Origin: Chinchilla lanigera
Lineage: Eukaryota > Chordata > Mammalia > Rodentia > Chinchillidae
Length of the DNA stretch: 64,000 nt
Assembly (NCBI RefSeq): GCF_000276665.1
Contig: NW_004955418.1
Location: forward strand, 4,013,360-4,077,359
Reading direction: 5' to 3'
In this document: piece after piece, positions 33,546-46,762 of the stretch
Layout of the letters: the number at the start of each line of letters is the position of its first letter
How positions within the stretch are numbered: position 1 is the stretch's first letter
The notes under the pieces: generated by a model
The model's input: only the letters and a program-made list of their open reading frames with translations
What the model was told of the DNA's origin: nothing
The model's database searches: none
Position numbers and translations under genes: made by a program

Positions 33546-35790
33546 CTGCTGATTTCAGAGATAGGCTTTTCTGGAATCCCGCAAATTTTAACCTTTTTAA
33601 TGGTGGTACTCTTCTGAGTGCAGCGTTCTGTCTTTATCCCCCATCAACAGCTTCTCAGAGTGGGTTGATGCCAAAGCCTGATTCATCTGGGACATTTTCC
33701 TTGGCAGCTGGACGCTGGATAGGCAGACAGATCCAGTACTGGTGTTTGTATTTTTTTTCCCCTCGGAGCTGGTATATTTCCAGGAAACAAAGGAAAGGGC
33801 ATCGTGGTGCTTCTGTCAGCATCACTTCATTTGTCTTTCCCTGTAGTTGTCTGGTGCTGGGCCAGAGAACTTTCCTCCCCAGTAGAACCTGGGTGGGCTA
33901 CAGCTCTTGACTGCGGAGAGGGAAAGGGATGGCAGAAGGCAGCCCACTCAGAGGTTTGACTTGTGTCCTTCTGGAACTGGGCTGCCCCTGCCTTCTTTCC
34001 TCCTTTAGAGCACTGGGTCTGTGATACGCACAGGTCTGTAGCAATGAGGCAGGCAAGGTGCCTTCTACTCGGACCGAGGAAGGCACCTCTTTGGCTGTGG
34101 AGCACATTGCTAAACACTTGTTCCGGTGGCCTCCAGTTTCCTTCTCTGTCAGTATGTGGCCTCTTAGATCAAGTCAGTGTTTTTGCTTTTTTTGCTCAAA
34201 AACGTTTGGTAAACTCACAAGGCTCAGCCATTTTCAGCCATTTCTTCCTGCTGACTTCAAGCTGCATTTTCCATCCTTAGCTCCTTCATTCTCCTAGGCT
34301 TCTGCCAAAGAGTGTCGGAAGGTGATACGCTCTCAATAGGTCCAGAGCCGCCTTCCTCCCAGCCTCATTTCCTCAGTGTTGGCGCATGCTGGGCAGTGCT
34401 CATCTCCTGTGCCATTTTCCCCAAAGGGCGTGTCTCACCAAGTGTGAGCCTGCTACCCTTGAAGGTATATTTCTCTTGGGTTTCCCTTTATGACATCCAT
34501 GCCCTACATTATATTTTAATAATATTTTCTGATCTCATCTCTTTATTAGACTGTGAGTGTTTTAAAAGTGAGGAATGTAGTAATTGTTTTGTTCAGTACT
34601 GACTTACTTTTTCCAAAAGCATTTGAATACAGTAGTGCCAAAAGGTTAAAAGAAATCAGTCAAGCTAAGACAAAAATACTATCAACGTATAAATAAGAAG
34701 CCGGTGCAGGGAAAATCATAAAAAGGATTGTGAAGAACTGGAGAATTAGGGAAACTGAGCTCAAAAATGAGTTTTGAGCTTTCAAACAATTGCAACAAAG
34801 GCTGTACACCATTTAAATTTATCAGGGGAAGCTAATATTCCTTAGGCTTGTGCTCATCATTATAACAACAACAGGGCCCAGTCTTAAGTGCTGCATGTAG
34901 TAGGTACTCAATAAATCCTCAATAGGATTGAAGCATGTGGAAACATATTAATCTTCTCTGAAGATCACTATCTGGAAGCAATAATTTTCTATTGAAAGGA
35001 CCTCTCTGTAGAGATTTCTTTTTCTAGTTCTTAGTTGCCGTCTTCCTGGAATGCACTTATGCTTCCCTGTAGCAAACACCCAGGCCAGGGCATCATTGTG
35101 GACACTCCTGATGAGGTAAAGTTTCCTGTTTTACATTCTTTTCATGTGTTCAAATACCAAAGGTATGAAAAGTATCTGTATGGGTAGTTTGGAAAACCCT
35201 AGATTAAATTAAGGATGGTGTATCTTCCAAAAGGTAGGAAATGGAAGTGAGATCATCTATATCACTCTGATTACTCAGGAAGCCTAGGCAATACTCTCAC
35301 ATCAAATGGACCAGAAAATGCTCACTATGTATTTCTCTTTTCTTCTGTTCTCACTAAAAAGATTCACATTCACTTATTTCATCAATAGTTTTCTTATTTT
35401 GATTACTATTTTCATTATTTCTTTTATTCCCCTATTCTTTCCCTACCTCTTTTAAAATTTACTTCTTTCTTCCACTTCTTTAAATTGTCCTGAGTATTTA
35501 AAGTATTCTTCATACAAAGGAAGGTTTGAATTTGGAGAGATAAATCCAAATTTTCGAGAAAATTCTGCTTTTTGGTAACTTGTAAATTGTAGAAAAATGA
35601 CTGTAAAATAGAGAGGATAGCAGATTGTTGGTGAGATGATGCAGTGAGATAAACCAATGAGATCAACTTTAGTTTGGCAATGTTTCAGGAGGTGTAACAG
35701 TGGACTTTCCTCAACAGAAGCATCTTTCTTTGGGGTCTGGATGTAAACTGCATTATGAAGACCCTTCAGGATGCCTTATAAGAAATATAT
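33546..35790. other. Intergenic, upstream of TSLP
   Basis: Moderate-GC sequence to about 34.5 kb, then AT-rich. A MIR tail is visible near 34850-34915. No exon or other repeat recognised. Confidence 0.45.
34850..34918 (+). repeat. MIR 3' fragment
   Basis: The phrase gtagtaggtactcaataaat is the characteristic 3' end of MIR ('tagtaggcgctcaataaat'). Confidence 0.7.
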
Positions 35791-35812
35791 GTACACACAC
35801 ACACACACACCC
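35791..35812 (+). repeat. (CA)n microsatellite
   Basis: About ten CA units. Confidence 0.9.
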
Positions 35813-37580
35813 TCTTGGATTTCATATATTCATGCAGAAAGAAAAAGTCACACTTTTCAGAGTGAACACTGTTCCTTTTTTATAAGATTTTGTCTTGGTT
35901 CTCATGCTTTTGCACAGTAGTTCCACAACAGGAAGCGATCTGTGTATAGTTTGTGATGACTGCAGCAGGTGTCCGTTTTGTCAATTCTTTGCATCACACA
36001 GAGATTGTCAAGGAGCTTTGCCATTGACCTGAACCATTGACTTAATTAACCAAACTACATATATCCTCCTAGAACCTTTGCAATATTGGTGGACTAGAAA
36101 GTGAAATGAAGGAGTTTCCTATGACAAATGTGGAAAACATATCTTTCATTGTATTTGATTACTTTATTTTATTCCAAGTCTGGTATCTGCACAATCAGTC
36201 TATGGCTGAGAAATTTGGCAGATATGTTTGCCTTAGAGAGTGAAAGAAGCTTATTGTGTACATGTAAACTCAGTACTTGTACTCTTTCCTCTGTGAAGGG
36301 ATAGTGTTCCCCTCATCCAGTAGGGGATAAAAGAAGACCTTGCTTACTTTATTATTTTTTTTTATAATATATTAGGATGTAAATGAAAAGAATGCTTATC
36401 AAGAAGAATGTAGGGGTTGAACTTACTTAGAATGCACCATAAAATTGCAGAAGTGGTCAGAGGTGAAAGATAGTTATAATTTTGGATATTTTGCAAAGAT
36501 AGTTGTATAATGGATATTGTCTGTTTTTTCTTCTATTCTCTCTGCTCTTCCTCGTCCTGCTTTGTACCCTGGAAAGCCAACCTATAAGGAGTGCACTAAT
36601 GGGATGTCTTGATTTTCAGCTTTTGGTTAAGTTCATCAGTGAGAAAGAGAAAAAGGCAAGAAGTAAGAGAGAAATGAAGTTGAGATTTTTAATTCACCCA
36701 CTCTGTCCTGTTGGCTTATCACAGATTGGAGGCTCTTTTCTAATAAGGGTCACAGCTCCCATTAATTGATGTTTTCATCTTGCCATGTGTAAGGTTCTGG
36801 TAACCATTCCCTGCCTTTGTCCCTTTAGGCTTAGGAGTGATGAAAGTTCCTTACTATTGCTATCCAGAGGTATTGCACTACTCCAGAAGTTGTAGTTTGG
36901 CTGGAAGAGACACATTGGCCTGCAATAATTTATTAATGAAACTTCTTTTTACCTTCTAAAGTGGCACAGTTTCAATGAAAAAATATGTAGTTATTGTTGA
37001 TTTCCCTCCTTATAACTATTGTAAGTAATATACTTATTAAACTCTACTCAAATTACCCAAACAGAGTGTGAAATTTATTTCCTGTGGACTCCTACCTGGC
37101 ACAATCACTTACAAATGTCTCCAGTATTGCATCATATGAGGCCATCAGCTAATACTCTCTTCTTCACCTTTCGGGTCTACCATGTACCTTTTCACTGACT
37201 CTATAACTCTTGCCTAGGAAACAGTGGTTCTTGATATATAATTTGATTCTAATTTTTAGAAAAAATGTTTTCTTGTTCTTATCCATGAAAGATGACTTAT
37301 AAGATGCACTTTCTTTTAAATTATTTTTCAGATGATATCTCTTCCTAGGAAAAACATTTGCTGGGATTTGCGAGAAAGTTACACATCTACTGGATGCTAT
37401 TTTGTAATTTACTTTATAATTTATGTATAAAAGTGTCTTAAGCAAAGTGACTGTTATGTGAATCAGCTGGTTGCCATTGGGTTCTTTCTCATCTGGTGTG
37501 TTTCAGGCTTTCTAGCTGTTGATCCTGTGCTGAATCCCACTATTGCTACTAATGATCTCTGATTAATCACCCTAAACATT
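35813..37580. other. Intergenic, no gene recognised
   Basis: AT-rich sequence with no named repeat or coding signal. Confidence 0.4.
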
Positions 37581-38195
37581 TCCTTTGTCAGTGTAGTATG
37601 CTTCGGAAGGTGACCAAGAGATGGAGGAGAGAAGGGAAGGGCATGAAAAAAAGAACTAAGGTATGTTATGAGCCTGTACCAACTCCTAAACGAGCATAAC
37701 CACAGGGTGCTGCAAACATGTACTAATACAAATTAAAAATATAATATGCTCCTAATACCAATTTTTGTGTTACTCATTAACTTGTACACTTTTCCCATAG
37801 AACCTCAGGGGTTCTGAGAAAGTGCTACCTGAGAAGTCCAGATTTCTGATACAGGGAAGAAAAAAACTAAAAAGAAAGAGGGGTCCATGGACAGTTGGGA
37901 AGAGGGAGAATGGACAGCAAAGATTATGGTTTAAATTCCCACTATTTTGTTTAATGAAGCTCTGTATCATTTCTAATTTTTAAATTACTTGCTATTGTCT
38001 TTAATTGTTTGAACCATCTTGCTTTCTTACATATGGCAATCTGAGCAACTTCACTGAAGATAACATTATGTAACATAACAACCTGTTAACTCTTATCATC
38101 TTGTTTTCAAATCCTGTATTGTTTTTATTTTTTTAAATTGTTTTGTTTGTGTCTTCATTGCTGTTATTTTGCTATTTTTTCTTTTCTTGAAAAAA
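37581..38195 (+). mobile_element. L1 3'UTR fragment, plus strand
   Basis: A purine tract (gatggaggagagaagggaag) precedes ggcaatctgagcaacttcac, then taacataacaacctgttaac and caaatcctgtattgttttta. The same order recurs at 46.6 kb and 48.7 kb, which marks a shared L1 3' end. Confidence 0.65.
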
Positions 38196-38725
38196 ACAGG
38201 AATATGGGAGTGTGAAAATGTGGCCAGAGGGCTATCCTGATGATCACCAAGAAAAGATGCTGGGAAATTGGAACAGTGGCTTGGAGAACCTTGGCCTGTA
38301 TGCTAATTCCTGTCCACCCATCTGTTTTCCAAAATCTTGTTGGAACTCATATATCCATATTTTTAAATGGTTGTTTTCGTACTCCTGAGACAGAGTCAAG
38401 CATTTTTAAGAAAAGCCATCTGGCCTATACAGCCTAATATATTTACTATGTGATCTTTTACAGAAAAATCTTACAGACCAGAGAATCATACTGCTCAGCC
38501 TTACACTGGATTTGGCTTTTCACTCCCCAGAGGTCATCAACAGTGTGTGGACTCAAACCTGTAAATTCTCCATGCCTGTAGTCATTCAATCAAGTGACCT
38601 TTCCCCATTTTGTTCTGACTTCTAACTATTGTACATCAACATTTGTAATATAGACTCCTAATTTATATCGAATACCTTCTGAAAATATTAATGTTCTTAA
38701 ATTTCCAAGTCTTTCCTTGTGTACT

Positions 38726-38825
38726 TCTTTTTTTTGTTTGTTTTTTTTTCCAGTACGAGGGATTGAACTCATGACCTTGCACTTGCTGGGCAAGTGCTGT
38801 GCTGCTGAGCTAAATCTCCAGCCCC
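38726..38825 (-). repeat. ID-like SINE, minus strand
   Basis: A T-rich tail is followed by ccagtacgagggattgaact, then gcacttgctgggcaagtgct and gctaaatctccagccc. The flanks ttccttgtgtacttc and ttcctcatgtatttc form an imperfect duplication, so the insertion is older. Confidence 0.88.
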
Positions 38826-39122
38826 TTCCTCATGTATTTCCAGTTATTTTAAGGGTTCAAATATTATTTACAGAACAGCTGTTCTAAAAATGTATTTGAA
38901 AAGATGATAAATCATTTAAAAACAATAAATTCTTTGTATAATAAATTCTTTGAAAAAAATCAATAAAGAACCGTTGTAACTCTATTTCAGGGAATATAGG
39001 ATACTCCTTTTTTTTGATGAGATATGTTAGTTTATTATATAAGTGTTATTCTTATTAGAAGGATGTGCTAACTTATGATTTCATTCAAATATAATTCAAT
39101 AAAGAATAATTGCTTTTCCTTT

Positions 39123-39218
39123 TTTTTTTTTTTTTTTTTTTGCAGTACCAGAGATCGAACTCATGACCTTGCGCTTGCCAGGCAGGCGCTTATGCCACTG
39201 AGCTATATCCCCAGCCCA
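39123..39218 (-). repeat. ID-like SINE, minus strand, with 12-bp target-site duplication
   Basis: A pure T run is followed by gcagtaccagagatcgaact, then gcgcttgccaggcaggcgct and gctatatccccagccc. The duplication tgcttttccttt flanks it (39111-39122 and 39219-39230). Confidence 0.92.
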
Positions 39219-39230
39219 TGCTTTTCCTTT

Positions 39231-40007
39231 AAACTCCCAAACTTCTCTGATACAATGACCTGTATTACTTTTCTCATGTATACTTTTTTTTGTAAAGTTA
39301 GAAATTTTATATTGATTATTTTTCTTTAAAGGATTTCTTATAGAAGACAACAGTTTTTTAACTATCTTGATCATTTCAGGCCAAGGCACTTGAATGTATA
39401 TTGTTACATTTATACCCATGTTCTGTTTAGGGCCTAGCACATTATTTACCTTCATTATTATATGGAGTATCTCAAATCTACTTAATATTTATTGGGCAAC
39501 TATTAGTTGCAGTGAAATAAATTTAAAAATTCAGGTAATGTCTTATGATACTTTGCTTTACAAATAATTGAGTTTTTAAAAGAACTAAAGTGTAACAATT
39601 TAAAATATAGTGGGTCAATGTATCGTCAATATGGGGTGGGGGCATTTTTGTCCTGACTTTGACCCATATGGTCACACAAAGCTGTGTTTTCTTTATGCCC
39701 CACTGCAGTGACCTAAAGAGGAGTTAGTTCATGCAAAAACCCTTGAATATTTGGGTAGATGATCAACTGTGCATTTTATTAACTACAACACAAAACACTG
39801 AGCAAATCTCCATTTTTGGAGAAAACTGTCTACCACTAGGTGTCTCAGTAGGAGTACGCCCTTCAGAAGCACCTGAAAAACAAGGTGTGGTTATGTCATG
39901 AGTAGCCTTAAGCATTTTTGTCTCCTTTTGCAAGAGGTTGGAGTAATAACTTTCATGAGTCATTAGTTTTCACTTAGCCTCAAAGTGAGGCTAAGACTGT
40001 CTTATTC
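39231..40007. other. Intergenic, no gene recognised
   Basis: AT-rich, no named repeat or exon. Confidence 0.4.
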
Positions 40008-40356
40008 AGATTAGGCTGTGGTAACAGAGTGTCCAACATAAACAACAGACAGTGATTTCTCCCCATTCTGAAGGCTGGGAGTTCGAGATGTCATTGCTTA
40101 CCAACTCCACTCACTACATGTGCAGGCTCACTTCCTGGCCTGGGAATGTCTGCATTTTTGCTGTATCTTCAGATGGCGGAGAGAAAGATCATCTCCTGGT
40201 GTTTCTTCTTATAAGGGTACTAATCTCATCATGAAGGCTCCACCCTCAGGGCCTAATTAAATCTTTAAAGCCCCACCTCGAAATACAAGCGCATTGAAAG
40301 TTAGAGCTTCAGCACACAAATGGAGGGTGGGGGACACAAACATTCAGTCCGTAGCA
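40008..40356 (-). mobile_element. MaLR LTR (MLT1-like), minus strand
   Basis: The plus strand reads ttaggctgtggtaacagagt, then ctgaaggctgggagttcgag, aggctccaccctcagggcct and gacacaaacattcagtccgt. This is the reverse-complement order of an MLT1 LTR. Confidence 0.85.
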
Positions 40357-40699
40357 TTTGTATCTATTTGAAAGTCATAAAATAGAGGGATAAAATATGT
40401 TTGTGTATGTGTTGTGAGAAAGGACAAATATAAAAATTAGTTAAAAGATATGAGTGGGTTTTTTTGTTGTAGTCCTACTATTATTTTTTAAGTTTGAACT
40501 TACATGAAAAGGAAATCTATAAAAGATTATAGATACAGCTGAAGTCTGTTGTGTATTGTTCTATGATCTATGATCTTGCTATTACTATTCCTTTCCAAAG
40601 GCAGCTGCTGGTCTGAATTTGGCATTTATCGCTCACATGCACGTATTTGTAATTTTTTACAAATGTGTTCAAAGCAAGGTAACTCAAAATGCTGTGCTT

Positions 40700-41870
40700 G
40701 ATGCATTATTATATACCTGTTTACATATACTGGCCACTTTTATATGTATCTCTTTTGTACTATTTTCACACAAACAGTAACATTGTTAGGCTAGTCTGAG
40801 TCTTCTTCAAATATCTATGTCTAGACATTGTCCCATATTATGTTGTAAAAGCTTCATTAGAATTTTTACTGCTTCACAATATTCCATTTGTATGAAAGTC
40901 AAATTCATTTAAAGTTTTCTGCTTTTATAAAATTATTTTATTCTTCTCATCCTGAAACAGTGCTTCAGTAAATAACTTCAAGTACATTTATCTGTGTGTA
41001 AATTATCTGTAAGATAAACTCTACAATTAGAATGCCTATCAGACAACTCACATATGAAGGTATGTGTTTCTCATCAACCAAGAAAGTTGTCAAACTGAGT
41101 TTTTTTTTTGTACCGGGACTCGAACTCCAGATCTTGTGCTTGCCAGGCAGGTGCTTGTGACATTGAGCGTATCCCTGGCCCAAACTAACTGATTTTTGCA
41201 AAGTTAACACATGAAAAATTATATTACACTGTTGTTTAACATGACTTTATTTTGAGCTGAGCAATTTTTGCAGTTGCTTTAGAGTTTATAGCAAACATAG
41301 TTTATATTTGTGTAACAACCACTTGCATGTCCTTTTACATGAACTTATGTTTAAATGTCTTGCTAGATGTATGTTCTAAAAGATTGTTAATAATTTTCTT
41401 ACTAATTTGAAAAAAAGCTTTGCAAATTAGTAAAAGGATCCCTTCTTTGGCCATATGAATACAAATGATATCTATAGATTTGTGATTTGTCTTTGATTAT
41501 GCCTATCATAATTTCTGATATGCAGTATTTTTTTCTTGGCTTCTTTTTTACTGTAGGTAAAAAAGTCCTTGCTTGTTCTGGGTTTACAAAGAACAATTTT
41601 GTATTGTCATTGTTTGAATTTTACACTTAAATATTTTATCTTCTTGGAATTCACTCTAGGAAAAAGTGTAAGATAATAATAACATTTGACAAAAGATGGT
41701 TGTCCGAATATTAATTTTTGATTAATTAATTTTCTCCTATTGATTTGAAAAAGTATCTTGTTATATATTGAAATTATATTTATAGATGTATCTACACCAG
41801 TATGAAGCTGTTTTATCATAGCTTTTATTAAATTTTCTTCCTGAAAATACTCTTTGCTTTAAAGAGTATT
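40700..41870 (-). mobile_element. Old L1 fragments, minus strand
   Basis: The phrases cttcacaatattccatttgt and acagtgcttcagtaaataac, then further AT-rich text, resemble the reverse complement of old L1 ORF2 sequence ('catagtattccattgtatgg'). The match is diverged and the borders are approximate. An ID-like SINE interrupts it. Confidence 0.45.
41101..41181 (-). repeat. ID-like SINE, minus strand
   Basis: A T run is followed by gtaccgggactcgaactcca, then gtgcttgccaggcaggtgct and gagcgtatccctggcc. The flanks caaactgagt and caaactaact form an imperfect duplication. Confidence 0.88.
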
Positions 41871-42131
41871 TATACAGCTCAGCTTTTAACCTATGCAGGT
41901 CTTATATTTACAGCTAGTTTCTTGTAGGTCTTACTTTCTAAATACAGTCTGACAGTCTGCTTTTTACTTGAGGTATTTAGACCATTTACATTTAAAGTTA
42001 TAGTTAAGGTTGTGTTTACATCCACCATTTTACGGTTTGCTTTAATTTTCTTGGTTTTCATCTTTGTTTCCTTTGGTCTGCCTTCTTTTGAATTAATTAA
42101 ATAATATTTTAAAATTCCATTTTATTCTTTT

Positions 42132-42232
42132 TTTTTTTTTTTTTTTGGTTTTTCTCCGGTACCGGGAACCGAACTCACAACCTTGCACTTGCCAGGCAGG
42201 CGCTTTTGCCGCTGAGCTAAATCCCCAGCCCC
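42132..42232 (-). repeat. ID-like SINE, minus strand, with about 15-bp target-site duplication
   Basis: A pure T run is followed by ctccggtaccgggaaccgaa, then gcacttgccaggcaggcgct and gctaaatccccagccc. The phrase tccattttattcttt occurs on both sides. Confidence 0.93.
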
Positions 42233-42833
42233 TCCATTTTATTCTTTTATTTTACTGTTAGCCACAGATCTTTTCTGAATGTGACCCCTTTAGAGTTGAC
42301 AGTAAGTTCATATGTTTAGATTATCATAATCTATAATCAAGTAATGTTATACCATTTAATGCATAGCATAAGTATATTACAAAAGTGTTTTTCTATTTCC
42401 TCCTACCCAGTTTCTGTAATTGCTGCCATGTATTTTATTTCACATATTTTACAAATACCACAGTACAGTATCATTTTGTTTGAATACTTAACTATCTTCC
42501 AAATATTCTTTAAAAGAAAAAATTATTTTATATATTTTACTATGTACTTACTATTTCCTAGACCCTGCATTCTTTTGTGGATAAATTCATATTTCCAGAT
42601 GATAATCATTTTTCTTTTGCTTTCTTTATTGTTTTTTAATAATATTGGTATGTTGGTAATGAATTATTTTAGCCTTTGTGTATCTGAGAAAGACTTCTTA
42701 TCCCCCTTCGATTTTCAAAGATATTTCTAAGGTTCCTCTGAGTACCTTATAGATTTTGCTCTACTGTCTAATGGCTTGCACTATTTCCAAAAAGAAATCT
42801 GCTGTTGTGACATAAGAATGAACATAGAGGAGG

Positions 42834-43206
42834 TCAGTCAGCTTTGTATCATTTTAACAAAATACCAGAGATAAGCATCTTATAAAGACAAAAGGCTCGT
42901 TTTACCTCATAGTTTTGGACATTTCAGTCTATGGTCAGTTGCTCGTGGTTTTGGGCTGTGGCAGGCAGGACAGCACAGTGGGACTGTGTGATGGAGGAAG
43001 CTGCTCCCTTCATACTAGCCAGGAGCAGATAGAGAGTGGAAGGACTTGGGGTCCCAGTGCTCTCATCAGGAGGACACCTCCGGTGGCCTGACTCATTCCT
43101 ATTAGGCTCTGCCTCTTAAAGGTTGCATTGCTCCCCATATTACTGCAAGCTGGCAACCAGGCCTTTATTCTGCAGGCTTTTGGGAGACACTTATCTAAAC
43201 GATCCT
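42834..43206 (-). mobile_element. Rodent MaLR LTR (ORR1/MT-like), nested in old L1
   Basis: The plus strand reads catcttataaagacaaaagg, tcatagttttggacatttca, gtctatggtcagttgctcgt and ggcaggacagcacagtggga. This matches the reverse complement of rodent MaLR LTRs. Confidence 0.8.
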
Positions 43207-44739
43207 ATAAAATGTCCTTTACACCAGCTGAATTTAAGATTTTCTTTTCATCACTTCATAAATTTTTTTTCTAGACAATATTATTATAATGTACCTTAGT
43301 TTAGCTTTTATGATATTTTTTGTGTTAAGGATTAAATCTGTGGGTTTATAGTTTTCATCAGATTTGGAAAATGTTTAACCTTTATTTCTTCCATTTTTCT
43401 TCTTTGGGAATGCCAATTACATGTGTGCTTGGCTACTGTAGATTGTCCAAAGTTCACTGATTCCTTATGAATTTTTTCAATATTTCTCAGTGTTTTAGTG
43501 TTTTGGATTACTTCTATCGTTATATCATAAAAGTCATTAATTTTTCTCCTACAGAGTCAAACATACTCTTAATACCCTACAGAATAACTTTAATTTGAGA
43601 TATTCTTGTTTTCACTTCTAAAAGTTTGATTTGGAATTTTTTAAGCAATATATAGAACACCTTCTACGGAAGCATTCTTCTTCATTTGCATTTTAAGAGA
43701 GAACACACCAAAAATTCTGCGACAGGTTGACATGATGCTCAGTCTCTTTTTAGGTGAATTCCTGGGACAAAGCCAAAGACCTTAGGAAGCAGAGCGATGG
43801 AATATGGTCATAGAAATTACCCATGATTCACCTTAGCAAGTAAACTTTGTAGCCTACTTGCAGCCATTCCCAAGGGACATACTGCATTCACAGTAAAAGC
43901 CACGGAAACAAAATGCCAAGTTGCCTATAAACATGTGATTTTTGCTCATACTGGCTCTGTGTCTAGAGAAGGACTCTTGGTCAGACCATCATAAAAGAAA
44001 GCAGATGTCCATATGAAATTAAAAGTGCAGCTCTTTGTGTCTGAGAGTGTTTTACTGGCAATACTAACGGTATGATACTGACATTAGCTGGAACAGTAGC
44101 TTATGTTTCTCTCCCTATCCCAAAAGAAGCATAACAGGAAACAGATGTGACATAGAGGAGGACATCATTTAGCAGGCTATTTCAGTGCAGTGTAGAGGAA
44201 TGAGCTGGGGGTGCCCTCGCTGTATTTGCAGGAGTCTGTTACATGATAGGTATTTACAGATTAGACACAATAGTTAACTGCCAAAGGAATCCCAAAAAAG
44301 CCTAAGAAAATCTTCTTAAAATGTATAACCATGTATTGCTACTGATGGGAACAGTCATTCTTGTATCTAGAATTCCTTTTTATTTATTCCATCTTTCTAT
44401 GTGAGAAGCTCAATCCTTCCTTTTCTCTATTTTATGAAAACATCTGTAATATACTTACTCTATTTAATCCTTTCTACTAATTTCATAATCACTACTGTTT
44501 CCAAATTTGTTTCTTTGATTGATTTCTTTTTCTAATTATGGATAGTATTTTTCTCTTTCTTGCATTCCTGATCATTTTAATTGGACACTAAACTTTGTGC
44601 AATTTGACTTGTCATGAGTTGGGTATTTTGCAATAATATTTTGGATTGATAAAAAAATCTTTCCCATTATACCAATATTTATCCTGTGACATGGTTAATA
44701 AGTTCTCTTGAAGTTTCATTAGATAGAAAGAATGAAAGC

Positions 44740-45340
44740 AGTGCACATGCATGTTTATAGCAGTAAAATTTGTAATAGCTACATCTTGGAAACAACTCAA
44801 ATGCCCATCAACTGAGGAATGGATAGAAAAGATGCAGTCTTGTTATACAGTGGCGTCCTACTGAGCCATAAAGAAAGAAAGATAAACTTGAAACTTTTGT
44901 AGGTACATAGATGCAACTTGAGAACATAGTCATAAGTGAGATAAATCAGACTCACGTGTAAATCATATTATTATATGCATTGTGTGTAAATCATATTATT
45001 TCCCTCGGGTGAGAAACTGAAAGAGTAAATAAGATCCAAAATGTACAGTAGATATTGTGAAATGGGAAGAAACTGTTCAAAAGGAAAGAGAAACTAGGGT
45101 GGGGGAAAGGAGAAAGGAAGGTAGGGAAAAGGAAAAAAATACAAGATATTTAAGACAGTTCTACTACTATTTTCTCTTGGGTCATTGAAAAGAAAAGTTT
45201 GTGTTAATATCATTTGGATAATTTTTCATGCATCTATCTTGTACTCTGAGTAACTGCTTATAACAACATGCAATGTATTAACTATTATTGCTCTCCTATT
45301 ATTTTGTTTTAAAATTTTATTTTTTTTTTCAAGATAAAAA
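44740..45340 (+). mobile_element. L1 ORF2 end and 3'UTR, plus strand
   Basis: The phrases ctacatcttggaaacaactc, aaatgcccatcaactgagga and gagccataaagaaagaaaga are the end of L1 ORF2. A purine tract (ggaaggtagggaaaaggaaa) follows. The 54-bp block at 45180-45233 is shared with 61.53 kb. Confidence 0.8.
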
Positions 45341-45549
45341 AGAATGAAAGCAGTTCAGTGCTAATTTTTATGAGTACTTTACCTCCTGAGCCATAAACTT
45401 TATGCATTTTCCTGGTCACATATGAATGCTGGCCCTGTGTAAGCACTGGTAATAGTTCTTGCTTCTTTTTTGGGTGGATTTTTTCCTGAAAGTGGTTGTG
45501 TCCTTACTTACATGCACCGCTCTGTACTCAGATGTGGGCTCCAGGATGG

Positions 45550-45775
45550 CTGGCATAGTGTCAGATAGAGAGAGCAGATTTTGGTATTATGCAAACTTGC
45601 ATTCTAATTCCAGGTCTGCCAGTTTTACTGGCCATGTGATTTTAGTCAACTACAGTAACTTAAAATTTTTCTAGCCTTAGAGTTCAACTTACATGAGAAT
45701 AATAATAATTTATGTGAAAAATAGGAACAATAAGAATAATAACGATCTTCCAGACTCACTAAAAGGATCAGTGTA
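45550..45775 (+). repeat. MIR SINE
   Basis: The phrases gcaaacttgcattctaattc, caggtctgccagttttactg and gccatgtgattttagtcaac follow the MIR core order ('ggctctgccacttactagctgtgtgacctt'). Confidence 0.8.
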
Positions 45776-46465
45776 CCTTAATCATAGCACAATTCTTGGA
45801 ACATGCTGTATTTTAAATGTACAGTAAAAATAAATGAAGATTTAAATACTATTGACTGTATGTAATTTACAGGGTGAGTCATACTGTTCAAATTTTGGAG
45901 CAAAACTTGACATAAATACATAATATAATTTGATTATATAAACAAGTCATCATCTTCTAATTCAACTTCCTGCTAAAGATGTGCTGCAGAGATAAAATGA
46001 AAAGAAAATCACTCACTTAGACTAGTCACTGAATCTTAGCACAATGTCTAATTTTACCCTAAGCATTCTACTTTCTGTTTTTTTTTTTTAATCAATGTTT
46101 TCTGTACACATTAAAGGCTAAATTACTTACTGCTGACTACACATGGTCAGTGACAAAACTAAAATTAAAATCCAGACATCTTTCCATCTCTCTAGGCATC
46201 CGGACTGGAGAAAGTAGAAATATCTGTTCCCTAATGATACCAGAATAATTGTATTACTTTAGTTATTCACTTCATTTCCAAAATCATTGATTTAATATTC
46301 TATTACCTTGGTCATTGCATTTTGCTTGCTTACCTGGCCATATTTAGAGTCACAAATTTGACCTTGTTATTGCTTTATTAACTTGTTTGATTACAAAGAC
46401 TTCTTTTACCTATTCAGTTTGTTTTTCACCCTAACATAGACAAAGAAGAAAAGAAAGAAAGAAGG
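45776..46465. other. Intergenic, no gene recognised
   Basis: AT-rich sequence with no named repeat. Confidence 0.4.
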
Positions 46466-46468
46466 GAA

Positions 46469-46512
46469 ATATATATATATATATAATGTGTATATATATA
46501 TATACACACACA
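46469..46512 (+). repeat. (TA)n/(CA)n microsatellite
   Basis: Two TA runs separated by atgtg, followed by a short CA run. Confidence 0.95.
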
Positions 46513-46559
46513 AGATAGTTAAGATACTTGCAACTACTAATTTGTATGGGTTTATTGAA

Positions 46560-46762
46560 AGGAACAGTTAATGTTTCATTGTTTAATCAATCTTGCATAC
46601 CTATATCTGGTAATCTGAGCAACTACTTTGAAGGTAATAGTAAGTAATACAACAACCGTTGTTGATTTCCTATCATCTTATTTTTAAATTCTGTATTGTT
46701 TTTATAGTTTTTGTGTTGTTTTGTTTTTGTTCTTTTCTCTTTAAAATAAAAAAAATAAAACT
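46560..46762 (+). mobile_element. L1 3'UTR end with A-rich tail, plus strand
   Basis: The phrases ggtaatctgagcaactactt and atacaacaaccgttgttgat, then ttctgtattgtttttatagt and ctttaaaataaaaaaaataa, match the L1 3' ends at 38.1 kb and 48.7 kb. Confidence 0.7.

Larger units (their letters stand above)
41880..44640 (-). mobile_element. Old L1M-class L1 3' region, minus strand, interrupted
   Basis: The plus strand reads tatttagaccatttacattt, then tgtatctgagaaagacttct, tctaatggcttgcactattt, gtgggtttatagttttcatc and ggacactaaactttgtgcaa. This is the order of an old mammalian L1 3' region in reverse complement. An ID-like SINE (42132-42232) and a MaLR LTR (42834-43206) are nested in it. The stretch 43730-44300 is not clearly L1. 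Confidence 0.65.

Noticed and set aside
39075..39455. Frames on both strands near 39.1-39.4 kb
   Set aside because: They translate an ID-like SINE (DRTHDLALARQALMPLS on plus) and its T run.
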